Part shown: piece by piece, positions 53,540 through 63,600 of the stretch
Numbering within the stretch: the first letter of the stretch is position 1
Layout of the letters: every line of letters starts with the position of its first letter
Assembly: GCF_002002735.1 (NCBI RefSeq)
Contig: NZ_MUNY01000042.1
Span: 292,452 to 356,451, forward strand
DNA from: Algoriphagus sp. A40
GTDB lineage: Bacteria; Bacteroidota; Bacteroidia; Cytophagales; Cyclobacteriaceae
Direction: 5' to 3'
DNA length: 64,000 bases
Notes under the pieces: generated by a model
Told to the model about the DNA's origin: nothing
The model's database searches: none
Seen by the model: the letters and a program-made list of their open reading frames with translations, nothing else
Program-made: the position numbers and the translations under genes

Positions 53540-54961
53540 ATGGCAAGCCACTTCTTTTCTTTCATTCTAGCCATTTTAGGCTTTTTCAACCAAGAACCTC
53601 CGCCTAAATCAAACCCAAATAAACCCAACATAATCCTGATTTTTGCAGATGACATGGCTTTTGGAGACTTGGGAAGCTACGGAGCGAAAGGCTGGAAAAC
53701 TCCAAACCTGGATCAATTGGCCGCTGATGGGGTGAGATTTACCCAGTTTTACGTACCTCATGCAGTTTGTACCGCTTCAAGGGCAGCACTTTTGACAGGA
53801 ACTTACGCCAACCGACTGGAACTGTATGGAGCTTTGGACCATACCGCAAAACATGGTCTGAATCCGGAAGAAACCACGATTGCTGAAATGCTCAAAGCCA
53901 ATGGCTACCAAACCGGAATGGTCGGAAAGTGGCATTTGGGACACCATGCGGAGTTCTTGCCGGCTAGGCAAGGATTTGACAGCTATTTTGGACTTCCCTA
54001 CTCCAATGATATGTGGCCCAATCATCCGGAGTCTAAAAATTACTATCCCCCGCTTCCTTTGATTGAGGGTGAAAAAGCAATTGCATATCTCGAAGATCAG
54101 CAGGAATTGACTTCCTGGTACACCTACAAATCCCTGGAATTCATTGAAAAGAACCAAGAAAACCCATTTTTTCTCTACTTGGCACACAGCATGCCGCATG
54201 TGCCGCTTTATTCCTCTGACAAATTCAGGGGGAAATCAGAACAGGGAGCCTATGGTGACATGATGATGGAGATTGATTGGTCGGTGGGTGAAATCCGGAA
54301 AAAGCTGAAAGAGCTGGGCTTGGAAGAAAACACCCTGATCATCTTCACCTCTGACAACGGACCTTGGCTTTCCTATGGCGGCCATGCTGGTCTTCAGGCT
54401 GGATTGAGAGAAGGAAAAGGAACTTCTTGGGAAGGCGGAATTCGGGTGCCTGCAATCTTTGCTTGGCCGGGAAAAATCCCAGCAGGAAAAGTTCAGGATC
54501 AGGCAGCAATGACTATCGATGTGTTACCTACTTTGGCCAAAATCACCGGATCCAAACTTCCTGAACTCAAAATCGACGGTTCGGATATTTGGCCTTTGGT
54601 CATGGGGGAAAAAGTAACATTGAAGCCTTATTTTGCCTATTACAATACCAATGAACTCCAAGCTGTCATCTACGGAAAATGGAAATTGGTTTTCCCGCAT
54701 ACCTACCGCACGATTCCTCCCGGAACTGAAATGCGCAATGACGGAATTCCGGTAAAATACGTCAATGTCAAATTGGAAAAAGCCCAGCTTTTTGACCTTG
54801 GCAAAGACTCAGGTGAAACAACTGATGTAGCTGCACAGAATCCCGAAATCCTGGCTCAACTCTATGGATTTGCCGATCAGGCGAGAGCAGATATGGGAGA
54901 TGCCTTAACAGGAAAAGTTGGGACTGGAAATCGAAAAGCCGGGAGAATAAGTCAGGAATAA
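53540..54961 (+). CDS. Formylglycine-type arylsulfatase
   Basis: A 473-residue exported sulfatase, with an N-terminal hydrophobic segment followed by NIILIFADDMAFGDLG, which supplies two metal-binding Asp. The modified residue is C77 in CTASRAALLTGTY (core CxxSR). Its second residue set is TSDNGPW near residue 275. It needs a formylglycine-generating enzyme, which is not in the window. Related enzymes remove sulfate from marine polysaccharides; the substrate here is unknown. It is the last gene of the ASPIC-haloperoxidase-sulfatase run. Confidence 0.92.
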   Translation: MASHFFSFILAILGFFNQEPPPKSNPNKPNIILIFADDMAFGDLGSYGAKGWKTPNLDQLAADGVRFTQFYVPHAVCTASRAALLTGTYANRLELYGALDHTAKHGLNPEETTIAEMLKANGYQTGMVGKWHLGHHAEFLPARQGFDSYFGLPYSNDMWPNHPESKNYYPPLPLIEGEKAIAYLEDQQELTSWYTYKSLEFIEKNQENPFFLYLAHSMPHVPLYSSDKFRGKSEQGAYGDMMMEIDWSVGEIRKKLKELGLEENTLIIFTSDNGPWLSYGGHAGLQAGLREGKGTSWEGGIRVPAIFAWPGKIPAGKVQDQAAMTIDVLPTLAKITGSKLPELKIDGSDIWPLVMGEKVTLKPYFAYYNTNELQAVIYGKWKLVFPHTYRTIPPGTEMRNDGIPVKYVNVKLEKAQLFDLGKDSGETTDVAAQNPEILAQLYGFADQARADMGDALTGKVGTGNRKAGRISQE

Positions 54962-55045
54962 GAGGTCAGATTAGAATATTTCCTTGAAAAGGTCACAAAT
55001 TGTGGCCATCAATTTCCATAAAGGAAAATTTCACCTTAAAAGGAA

Positions 55046-56890
55046 TCAATAATCCCCATCCCAATCCACCTCTTTCCCAAAGAAATCCAGCAATTCGTCC
55101 AATAAAACTGATACCTCTTTTCGATTTAGTTTCCTATCTGAGGAAAATTCTCCTTCCAAGTCCGCATTTTCCCAAGCCATTTTAAGATTTTCTTCGGTCC
55201 ATTCCGGCTGAATCATTTTCAGAAAAATCAACAATCTTGCTCCTGTCAGGAAATCGCCCGAAGCTCCCCAGAAGTCTTTCAAAGCTGCATACATCGGTCT
55301 CAAGCCATCCACCACTTCATACTCTGTAGCCAGCCTGTCCGGATAAAACCAAGTCTGATTGGCCCAGAGATAAGGAATACCTTCTCCCTTGAAAATCCCA
55401 GCCACACCGGCCTTTTGCATCGCCCGAAAATGAGGATCAGCAGGATTCATATCCAAAAAAGGCATGATATAAACCTTCTGATCCAGCAACAATTGCTGAA
55501 CTCTACGTATGGAAACTTCCGAAAGCGGTTTTTTCTGCTCCAGAGCAACACTTGCCAAAACTCCTGCAGCTTGGCCTATCCCTAATACAACCGGCTGAAG
55601 TCTTGAAGCACCATTTACGATGTTCGACACAGAAATGCTCTTTTCGGCAAGAATCAATGCAGGATGATCTTCCGGGATTAAAGCTCCTAAAGGGACATTA
55701 TAAGATGGAACTCTGATTTTGATAAAGTCAATTGCCGGTGCCTCCGGATTCTTTTTGTGGTGGTGATCGATGGTATAATCCCCTACCGCCACTCCGGTTC
55801 GATAAAGCGGACTGGGTGCAGCATAAGGAGTGCGGACATAAGGCAAGGTCAAATCCACCAAACCCCGATATCTTCTGGACTCACGATGGTAAGGAATCAT
55901 GGGCAGGTCATCATCCGTGGGGTATTCGTTTTCAGCTAATCCCAAATGCTTGTATCCCAGTTCATGCTGAACGTAATAGACAAATCTCAGGGTAGTCTGC
56001 TTCGCTTTTTCAATTTCGATCACACGCTCCGCTGGACTCAATTCTACCAAATTGACATAGTGATCGTTGCCGCAGTTGGGCCAATTGATCATGTATTTGC
56101 CATTGGGAAGCTTGCCATAGTCGAGCATCTTTCCACAATCCAAAGTCGGTGCCTTGTCCGTAGTTGGGTCTGCATGAGCACAGGCACAGGCAAATTCAGT
56201 GGGATCATAGTTTGCTGGCTTTGTGATAGTTTTGTCCGCTCCTGCGCCAAAATCCTGCAAAGTCGCCACATAGGTCAGATCCTGGATAATGTCATTTGCT
56301 TGGTCGGGAGCAAATTCCTCCCCGATTTCTGCCCGAGAATCCATACCCAGGCGATACGATAATCCTTGGGCTGCGGCCACATCTCCAAGTTCGGTTGCAT
56401 CGATCAAGAGCGGAGCTGTTACAGTTTGGGTCGTTCCGTTTTTGGAAAATGTAACGGTCCAAAACCCGTTTTTATATTCAGCGGTTTTCCACTCGCTTTC
56501 AAAGGAAATACTCAAATCTTGCACACCTGAAGCCATTTTCTTCAGAATTTCATTTCCAACTTTGGGTTCAAACAGCGTATTGCTAACCCATCCGGTAGCC
56601 AACTTTTCCGGTCCTCCATAATAGGCTTCAAGCTCGGTTTTGAATTCACCCCAAATGCCTGATGGAAGCCGATGGTTTCCATCAATTGCAGAAACACCGG
56701 CCGAAGTGAGCATCCCTCCCAGCCAGGGAGTAGATTCAATGGTTAAGGTATTTGTACCCAAACGCCCTGCCGAAATCCCGGCTGCAGTTCCGCTGGCCCC
56801 TCCCCCGATGATGATCAAATCATAGGATTCCTGCGCGAAACCAGCTATTTGAAAAAGTGTCAGAAAAAAGATCAGGATATAATTCTTCAT
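55046..56890 (-). CDS. FAD-dependent oxidoreductase, exported
   Basis: About 614 residues with a signal peptide (MKNYILIFFLTLFQIAGFAQ) and an N-terminal dinucleotide-binding motif IIGGGASGTAAGISAGR, the FAD-binding site. The substrate domain is rich in Trp/Pro and includes GRSRRYRGL-like and HHKKNPEAPA segments. It belongs to a Bacteroidetes group often labelled FAD-dependent oxidoreductase or xanthan-lyase-associated. The start is ATG 56890, which overlaps the stop of the ROK kinase gene (ATGA); an upstream ATG at 56923 only adds residues before the signal. Its reaction in the locus, possibly oxidation of an amino sugar, is inferred. Confidence 0.82.
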   Translation of the reverse strand: MKNYILIFFLTLFQIAGFAQESYDLIIIGGGASGTAAGISAGRLGTNTLTIESTPWLGGMLTSAGVSAIDGNHRLPSGIWGEFKTELEAYYGGPEKLATGWVSNTLFEPKVGNEILKKMASGVQDLSISFESEWKTAEYKNGFWTVTFSKNGTTQTVTAPLLIDATELGDVAAAQGLSYRLGMDSRAEIGEEFAPDQANDIIQDLTYVATLQDFGAGADKTITKPANYDPTEFACACAHADPTTDKAPTLDCGKMLDYGKLPNGKYMINWPNCGNDHYVNLVELSPAERVIEIEKAKQTTLRFVYYVQHELGYKHLGLAENEYPTDDDLPMIPYHRESRRYRGLVDLTLPYVRTPYAAPSPLYRTGVAVGDYTIDHHHKKNPEAPAIDFIKIRVPSYNVPLGALIPEDHPALILAEKSISVSNIVNGASRLQPVVLGIGQAAGVLASVALEQKKPLSEVSIRRVQQLLLDQKVYIMPFLDMNPADPHFRAMQKAGVAGIFKGEGIPYLWANQTWFYPDRLATEYEVVDGLRPMYAALKDFWGASGDFLTGARLLIFLKMIQPEWTEENLKMAWENADLEGEFSSDRKLNRKEVSVLLDELLDFFGKEVDWDGDY

Positions 56891-57753
56891 GAAGGATCTG
56901 ATTTTGAAATAAAAGGCAGACAAGCTCCAATCAAGGCTGCTTTCTCTTCCAATTCTGAAACTCGGATTTCCACTGGAAAGTCGAATTTCTCAAAGAATGC
57001 ATAAGTATGGGGCAAAAACCTGTCTGCTGCACGGACAATTTTCCCTCCCAACACCACCCCCTGGCATTGAAGACGAATGACATAAAAAGACAGAAACTCA
57101 CCCAACGTCCTTCCAAACTCCTCAAAGATCAAATTGGCTTTTTGTTGATCAAAATCCTCAAAATACAAGTCCTTCACTCCTGAAATTGTTATTCCAAAGT
57201 TTTCAAAGGCATATTTTTTAAACCAGCTGGTTCCCAAATAATCCTCGGCGATACCTTCTCTGAAAGGTGCTGTCCAAAGTTTGGCATCTTTGACCACCTC
57301 CTGGATTTTGATTGCAGATCCAAGGCCAGTGCCCAAGGTCAGTCCGATTGAGTTTTCAAATCCCCTGCCAGCTCCGGCCAGACTTTCTCCGGAAAGAAAG
57401 GCTTCAGCATCATTGGTAAAAGAGATGCTTTCGGGGTTGATCATCAGGTTTTCGGCCAACAGATTTTTCACAGAAAGTCCATAAAGAGATTTCATCTTTC
57501 CCTGGTCCTTGATCAATGAAATCCCATTTGGATAATCATAAGGCCCCGGCATGGCAATCCCGATCCGAAAATCCTTATGCTCTCCAATCGATTTTCGGAT
57601 CACTCTTGCCCAATCGGAAATAATCTCTTCAGCAGAACGAAAAGTATTAACTTCTGCTTCGTGAAACTCAGTGATTTCGGCCTCTTTTCCATCCCATTTC
57701 ACCCTAGCAGCCGAAATATGTGAGCCTCCGATATCTACTCCTATTAAGGTCAT
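56887..57753 (-). CDS. ROK-family sugar kinase
   Basis: A 288-residue cytosolic kinase. It starts MTLIGVDIGGSHISAARV with the phosphate-binding DIGG. It continues with IAMPGPYDYPNG, TNDAEAFLSGE and GLTLGTGLGSAIKI, and a later GVVLGGKIVRA. The ROK zinc motif CxCGxxGCxE is not visible, so it is a divergent member. It probably phosphorylates a hexose or N-acetyl sugar released by the neighbouring GH18 protein. It begins 3 nt after the GH18 stop and overlaps the next ATG by 4 nt. Confidence 0.8.
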   Translation of the reverse strand: MTLIGVDIGGSHISAARVKWDGKEAEITEFHEAEVNTFRSAEEIISDWARVIRKSIGEHKDFRIGIAMPGPYDYPNGISLIKDQGKMKSLYGLSVKNLLAENLMINPESISFTNDAEAFLSGESLAGAGRGFENSIGLTLGTGLGSAIKIQEVVKDAKLWTAPFREGIAEDYLGTSWFKKYAFENFGITISGVKDLYFEDFDQQKANLIFEEFGRTLGEFLSFYVIRLQCQGVVLGGKIVRAADRFLPHTYAFFEKFDFPVEIRVSELEEKAALIGACLPFISKSDPS

Positions 57754-57756
57754 GAC

Positions 57757-58899
57757 CTAGTTAGCTGGCTCAGTTTTGGGATTCAGTGCTAGGTGCAGGG
57801 CATCTAACAATGTCCCGGTGTTGTCTTCCGACATTTCCCAAAACATCGCACCTGCAAGTCCTTTTTCCCTTACAAATTTCATTTTGAGAGCCAAAGATTC
57901 TGGGTCTTCGTAAGTAATCCAGCTGGAATCCTGAAGGGAAAAAAGATAAGGTGCGCCGGCTTTTTCATCCCAAAACCTGGAATAGGCGGAATTTGTAGAA
58001 AGTGCAAAAATCTGCTGATAAGGCAAACCCATGGCATATTTTCCAGGCTGAAAAAGACCATTTTCAGTTGGATCTACACCTTTCCACATCCGACCGTAAA
58101 AAGGAACGCCCATCACGATCTTTTCAGCAGGCACTCCAAATTCGATATGCTCTTCCACTGTAGTTTGGGCAGATCTTCCTTTTGCCCCGTTAGGAAAGAG
58201 ATTGGCGTGGTGGCCTGTGGAATCATCTCCTGCGGTATAAAAATCATAGGCCATGATATTGATAAAATCGAGGTATTGCTGAGCCCCAGCCATATTATTT
58301 ACTTCCAGGTAAGTCCTGAAACCTCCTGATGCGATAGTGCTCAAATAGTGCTTCCCTTTCACATTGCCGACTGAATCAAGAGCCTCGCGAAAGCTTTTAA
58401 GCATAGCGACAAAGTTCTCTTTATCCTCCGGTCGGACGACATTGTTATCCCCTTGAAGTGCCGGATATTCCCAATCAAAGTCCAATCCGTCCAAGTTATA
58501 TTTCAGCAGGAAATCAATTCCGGATGCTGTGAGTTTTTTCCGGCTTTCAGGGGTCAAAACTGCATCAGAGAATCCTTTGGAATGTGTCCAGCCTCCGACT
58601 GAAACCAACAATTTCAGCTCGGGATTTCGATTTTTCAATTCCTGAAGTTTCAAAAAATTGGTACTGTCCCGCTCAGCTCTGCCTTCCATATTGGTCACTA
58701 TTCCATCAGCCACATTTGCAAAGGCATAGTTGATATGGGTAAGTTTTTCGGCAGGGATATCCTTGGGATTGATGTCTTTCCAGCCCGCCACATATCCAAT
58801 GATATGGTAAGATTTTGTTTCGAGTTCGGGTTCTGAACTTTTTTCTTTGGGACTACAGGCAAGAGCCGCTAAAAACCAAGCAAAAATGAGGTGTTTCAT
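57757..58899 (-). CDS. Glycoside hydrolase family 18 (chitinase-like) lipoprotein
   Basis: A 380-residue lipoprotein (lipobox ALAC, Cys15). The GH18 catalytic signature DGLDFDWEYP holds the general acid E144 with D142 before it. The barrel also shows YVAGWKDI, LLVSVGGWTHS and FINIMAYDFYTAGDD, and WEMSEDNTGTLLDAL near the end. The pattern is that of chitinases; an endo-GlcNAcase is a less likely alternative. It would cut chitin-like chains at the cell surface. The gene lies downstream of a hairpin after susD and upstream of the ROK kinase. Confidence 0.88.
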   Translation of the reverse strand: MKHLIFAWFLAALACSPKEKSSEPELETKSYHIIGYVAGWKDINPKDIPAEKLTHINYAFANVADGIVTNMEGRAERDSTNFLKLQELKNRNPELKLLVSVGGWTHSKGFSDAVLTPESRKKLTASGIDFLLKYNLDGLDFDWEYPALQGDNNVVRPEDKENFVAMLKSFREALDSVGNVKGKHYLSTIASGGFRTYLEVNNMAGAQQYLDFINIMAYDFYTAGDDSTGHHANLFPNGAKGRSAQTTVEEHIEFGVPAEKIVMGVPFYGRMWKGVDPTENGLFQPGKYAMGLPYQQIFALSTNSAYSRFWDEKAGAPYLFSLQDSSWITYEDPESLALKMKFVREKGLAGAMFWEMSEDNTGTLLDALHLALNPKTEPAN

Positions 58900-58933
58900 G
58901 GGTTGGATAAGTTGAATTGGAATAGGGTAAAAT

Positions 58934-58973
58934 TAAAAAAACAGAGGTTTTGACCGAAATCAAAACCTCTGTC
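58934..58973 (-). terminator. Strong hairpin with T tract between susD and the GH18 gene
   Basis: ACAGAGGTTTTGA (58941-58953) and TCAAAACCTCTGT (58960-58972) form a perfect 13-bp stem with loop CCGAAA. On the - strand it is followed by seven T. It sits between susD and the GH18 gene and may attenuate rather than end transcription. Confidence 0.8.
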
Positions 58974-58996
58974 AAAAGGATTAAATTAAGGAAAGA

Positions 58997-60568
58997 TTAA
59001 TTTCCTCCATCCCACCACATTTTGGTAGCGAATAAATCACCGCCCATTCTGGTGGCAGCAGCCTGATAATTTTCAGGATTGGAGCCGATTTCATTTTCCC
59101 AATATTTCAATCTTCTTGGGATGAAGTTACCTTCAAATGCATTGGGATCCTTGGTTGGAGTCAGTACCGGATAGCCGGTTCTTCTCCAGTTGGACCATGA
59201 CTCGATGTCATTCAGGTAAGTAGCAGCCCAATATTCCTCACCGATCAGGCGAAGTTTGTCCTGATTGGAAGCAGCAGCAAAACCTCTTCCAGCAATGTAG
59301 GCCTGGATTTGCTGTGGAGTTCTGGCAAAGGAAGGATCAAAAAGCTCCCAAGATCTGATGGCAGCCGTTACACCTTTGGTAAAATGCTCAGAAGCATCCG
59401 ATGCGATCCAGCCTTTCAAGGAAGCTTCGGCTTTCATCAATTCCACCTCAGCATAAGAAATCAGGTAATAAGGATCTTCCCAATCCAGATATTTCAGATT
59501 AAGCATGGAGAAGATTCTGTTGCCATTGGTATTATAGGCAGCCAATTCTTCTGGAGTCAAAAGTGGTCTGAGTGTGGTGGAAGTATAGCCATTTGGCAAA
59601 CCTTTTTGCGCAGCAGGATCAGTTACCCAAGTAGTAGGATCGTCTGGGTTTCCGGTGGCTCCGGCTACAATAGTAAGCCTTGGATCATTGTTGGTACGCA
59701 TCCACTCCAAGAAAGTCTCCGAAATCTTGCAATCTCTGGAGTACTTGTTGTTGCCCCAATAGCCATCATTCAAGCCGTTTCTGTTTACTCCCTGAGGTCC
59801 TGTTGCAAATTCGATAGTTGCCATATCATCAATAGATGCAAAAGCTCCGCTGTTGCTGGCTTCTACAAATACCTGCTGAGCTTTGGCTGCATCCACATTG
59901 CTCATGCGCATGGCTATTCTCATCAAAAGTGAATTGGTGAACTTTCTCCACTTGGCAATATCCCCGTTATAAATAAAGTCCTGAGAACCAAATCCTCTTG
60001 CAGACTCAGAAAACAAAGCTCTGGCTTCAAGCAAATCAGCGATCATTGCTGTATAGACTTCCTCTTGGCTGTCATACTTAGGAAACCAATATTCTGGACC
60101 TTCCAAACCTTTACCAGCTTCAGAATAAGGGATATCTCCGTAGATATCAGTCATTCTATGCAGATCGAACACTTTCAACACGATGGATGCTGCACGGAAA
60201 TTGTCCATGGTAGGATCATCCTGAGTTTGGGTGATTACATGTTGGAGCAGTCTTACCACATTGGTATAGTGACTTTCCATATAAGCTCCGCTGTATTGGG
60301 CATTATATAGGTATTTGTCACCACTGAAGTAGCCAGCAGTGGAAGCGGTATGCTGAATCATCGTAGCCGAATATAACATCGGCACCCGGGTATTTTCATA
60401 TTCTGAAGCTATTCTCAAAGTACCCAAAGAGAACAGGTAGGCCATATCTATAGTAGTAGCTGCATTTTCATCTACGTTCAAGTCCAAGAGGGCGCTTTCG
60501 TCACAAGAGGAAAAAAGCCCTATAGAACCCGCCAAAAGAAGAGCCGCCAGTTTATTAGTAAATTTCAT
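58997..60568 (-). CDS. SusD/RagB-family glycan-binding lipoprotein
   Basis: A 523-residue lipoprotein (SSCDES, Cys22) of the SusD-like type. TPR-like helices and a glycan-binding surface are expected, and the sequence shows NYNARYSGAYMESHYTN-type helices and the late ASNQDKLRLIGEEYW. It lies 33 nt after the SusC gene on the same strand and forms the lid of the SusC channel at the outer membrane. It imports the same ligand as SusC. A hairpin terminator follows it. Confidence 0.92.
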   Translation of the reverse strand: MKFTNKLAALLLAGSIGLFSSCDESALLDLNVDENAATTIDMAYLFSLGTLRIASEYENTRVPMLYSATMIQHTASTAGYFSGDKYLYNAQYSGAYMESHYTNVVRLLQHVITQTQDDPTMDNFRAASIVLKVFDLHRMTDIYGDIPYSEAGKGLEGPEYWFPKYDSQEEVYTAMIADLLEARALFSESARGFGSQDFIYNGDIAKWRKFTNSLLMRIAMRMSNVDAAKAQQVFVEASNSGAFASIDDMATIEFATGPQGVNRNGLNDGYWGNNKYSRDCKISETFLEWMRTNNDPRLTIVAGATGNPDDPTTWVTDPAAQKGLPNGYTSTTLRPLLTPEELAAYNTNGNRIFSMLNLKYLDWEDPYYLISYAEVELMKAEASLKGWIASDASEHFTKGVTAAIRSWELFDPSFARTPQQIQAYIAGRGFAAASNQDKLRLIGEEYWAATYLNDIESWSNWRRTGYPVLTPTKDPNAFEGNFIPRRLKYWENEIGSNPENYQAAATRMGGDLFATKMWWDGGN

Positions 60569-60600
60569 AATTCGCGTGTTTTTTTTGGTTTACCGATTGA

Positions 60601-63600
60601 TTAGAACGTAGCCGACAGGTTAAAGCCGAAACTTCTGTTGGTAGGCATACCGAAGTATTCCAAGCCTTGAGAATTTCCATCAACAGCGTAAGCAGATTCA
60701 GGATCTACATTGGGCACATTAGACCACAACAGCGCCAGGTTCCTACCTACAAAAGAGAGGGTAAGCGTCTGAATCGGGGTATTGCTCAAGAAACTACTTG
60801 AGAAAGTATAGCCGAAGTTCAACTCTCTAAGTTTAGCAAATGAAGCGTCATACACGATGTTTTCGGTCACCATAGCATATCGCGTGTAGTATTGATCCAA
60901 AGTATAATTAGCAGAATTGGCAGCATCTGCACCAATGGTCCAAGTATTAGCTTCACCGTTCACATCCACACCCGATACTGTCAGGTTACCATCTCTTCCC
61001 ACCAGGGTTTCTTCGTGCAATCCGTAAGCATAGGCGAAATAATTGGTACCTGATACCATGCTACCACCTTGTCTAAAATCAATCAGGGTGTACAGTCTGA
61101 AGCCTTTGTAGCTAAACGTGTTGCTGATACCACCGGAGATCGGGTGTCGGCCTTCGGCCAAAGTTTCAAAACCTGCAGTAGTCACTGGGAATCCAGAAGC
61201 ATCATACACTTTCTGACCGTCTATTGTCAGTTGCTTGTAGCCAGCAATCATACCAAGTGGCTCACCTACAATGTGGCGGATAGCTTCTCTTTGCAGACGG
61301 CTGTTGCCCAAATTGATAAATTCAATCGGGTCTCCAAACGCATCCTGACCCAAGCTCAAGACTTCAGATTGGTTGTTAGCAAAGTTGAAAGAAATATCCC
61401 ATCTGAATTCTTTCGAAATCGGAGTGATGTTCAACAACAATTCTATCCCTTTGTTTCGCAATTCACCGATGTTGACCGTAGTGGATCCAAATCCTGAGGT
61501 ACTGGAGATTCCGGTGTTGAGGATATCATCGTTGACCAATCTGTTGTAATAGGCGACATCCAGGCCGAGTCGGTTTTTGAAAAATCTCAAGTCAGCACCG
61601 ATTTCGTATTCGGTAGAAGTATAAGGCTTCAAAGTAGCGTTAGGAATAGATCCATTGTTGATCTGACCAAGGTTACCGCCCAAGTGACCGTTACCAACCA
61701 ATCCGTAAGTCAGATTGAGTGCATAAGGGTTTGGTGCTCCACCACCTGCTTGGCCCCATGAACCTCTCACTTTTGCAAAAGTGATCACCTCCGGAAGTGT
61801 AATCATATCACTGATCACAGCACCTGCGCTCACAGATGGATAAAACAGCTTGAAATTGTCTGGGGAAAGGGTTGAAAACTGATCTTCACGAGCGGTAAGG
61901 TTCAAGAAGATCATGTTTTTGTAGGCCACATTTGCTGCCGCAAAATAAGAGTTGATTCCATACTCCGAGAAGTTGTAGTCGATCGTGGGAGCAGCTACGT
62001 TTTTCACAGAGTGCCAATAAGGAATAACCAGGTCATTTCCTCCACCTCTAAGGCTTTCGGCAGTTCTTCTCATTCTGTTACCACCCACAAAACCGTCAAG
62101 TGCAAAATCACCAAATGTCTTATTGAATCCAATAAACAAATCAGCATTGTCTTCTCTAATGGTTCTCTCGGTGACGTTGTAATCTCCTCTTGGCTTGTAA
62201 GCTGTACCATAAGGCTCAGAGCTGTCATCCACTCTGGCTTGGAAATCCAAACCTACACGGCCTCTCACATACAACCAATCGGTGATATCGTACTGCAACG
62301 ACATATTTCCCAACAGTCTGTTGGTCTCATCTTCACGGTAAAACTGATAGGCCGCCCAATAAGGGTTGGTAGAAAAGGTGTTTTGCTGATAGCGGAGCTC
62401 AGTTCCGTCAGGATTTGCCCCAGGTTTGTTTGGATCGCCCTTCATCACATCCAAAGGAATATGGCCTGGCTTCACCATCATTGAAAAGTTGGCATTTCCC
62501 GGTGAATCAGAAAGCCTTGGTCTATTCGTTGCATTTTGGAAAGTGTACTGACCATTCACCGCGAGTGTAAACTTACCCAGCTTGCTGTTGACATTGATAT
62601 TAGCCACCCTTCTTTTAAACTCAGCATTGGGCATGATGTCATCGTTTGTCAAATCAGAGAATGAAAAACGATAATTGGTGCTTTCGTTTCCGCCATCAAA
62701 TGCGATTGAGTTAGTCAGGGTATAAGCAGTCTCATAGAAGTCAGAAAGTCCCTCACCTGTATAAGAATACGGTCTTGACACATTATCAAACTGAACTACC
62801 GGAGATCCGTCGTACTTCGCTCCCCAACCGTTGACAGCGTCTTCCATTGCTTCTGATGAAGAGCTGGACACTCGGCCGTCTCGGCCTGCACCGTAAGTTC
62901 TTTGCCAGTTTGTCTGATCCCATACATTGTCAAACATGATGCTTGAATTGAAAGAAACGCCTATGCCTTTTCTTGCCTTTCCGCTTTTGGTTGTAATCAG
63001 GATTACACCATTGGCAGCTCTGGCACCATAGAGGGCGGCAGCAGCATTACCTTTCAAAACAGACATGCTCTCGATGTCATCCGGTGAGATCGAAGCAAGC
63101 CCGTCACCGGAGTCATTGCCACCCCACATCCCTGCGTTGCCGAGGTTTCCTGATTCGATCGGAATACCATTGACTACATAGAGAGGCTGGTCATTTCCGG
63201 TCAGAGAGGATCCTCCTCGGATTACAACTCGGGTAGAACCCGCCGCACCGGTAGCCGGTGGAGTCACATTCACACCCGCAACCTTTCCGGAAAGTGCATT
63301 ACCGGCATTGATTGCTCTGGCTTCGGTAAATCGGTCCCCGTCGAGTTGGGTCACTGAGTAACCGAGGGCTTTCTTGTCGCGTTCCAGACCGAATGCCGTA
63401 ACGACCACTTCACTTAATTCATTGGCGTCTTCATCCAGGACTACATTCAGCTCAGATTGATTACCCACGGTAAACTCCTTGCTGGTAAACCCAATAAATG
63501 AAAAAACCAAAACGGACTGATCCGTTACCGAGATGGAATACTCACCGTCCACATTGGTGGTGGTACCCGTCTGATTACTTTTGTCCAGGATCGTTACTCC

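Noticed and set aside
54979..55027. Terminator between the sulfatase and FAD oxidoreductase genes
   Set aside because: Dyads CACAA/TTGTG and TTTCCTT/AAGGAAA exist but the stem is interrupted and lacks a T tract; too weak to call.
62011..62484. 157-codon plus-strand open frame within the SusC gene
   Set aside because: Antisense shadow; composition is low in conserved motifs.
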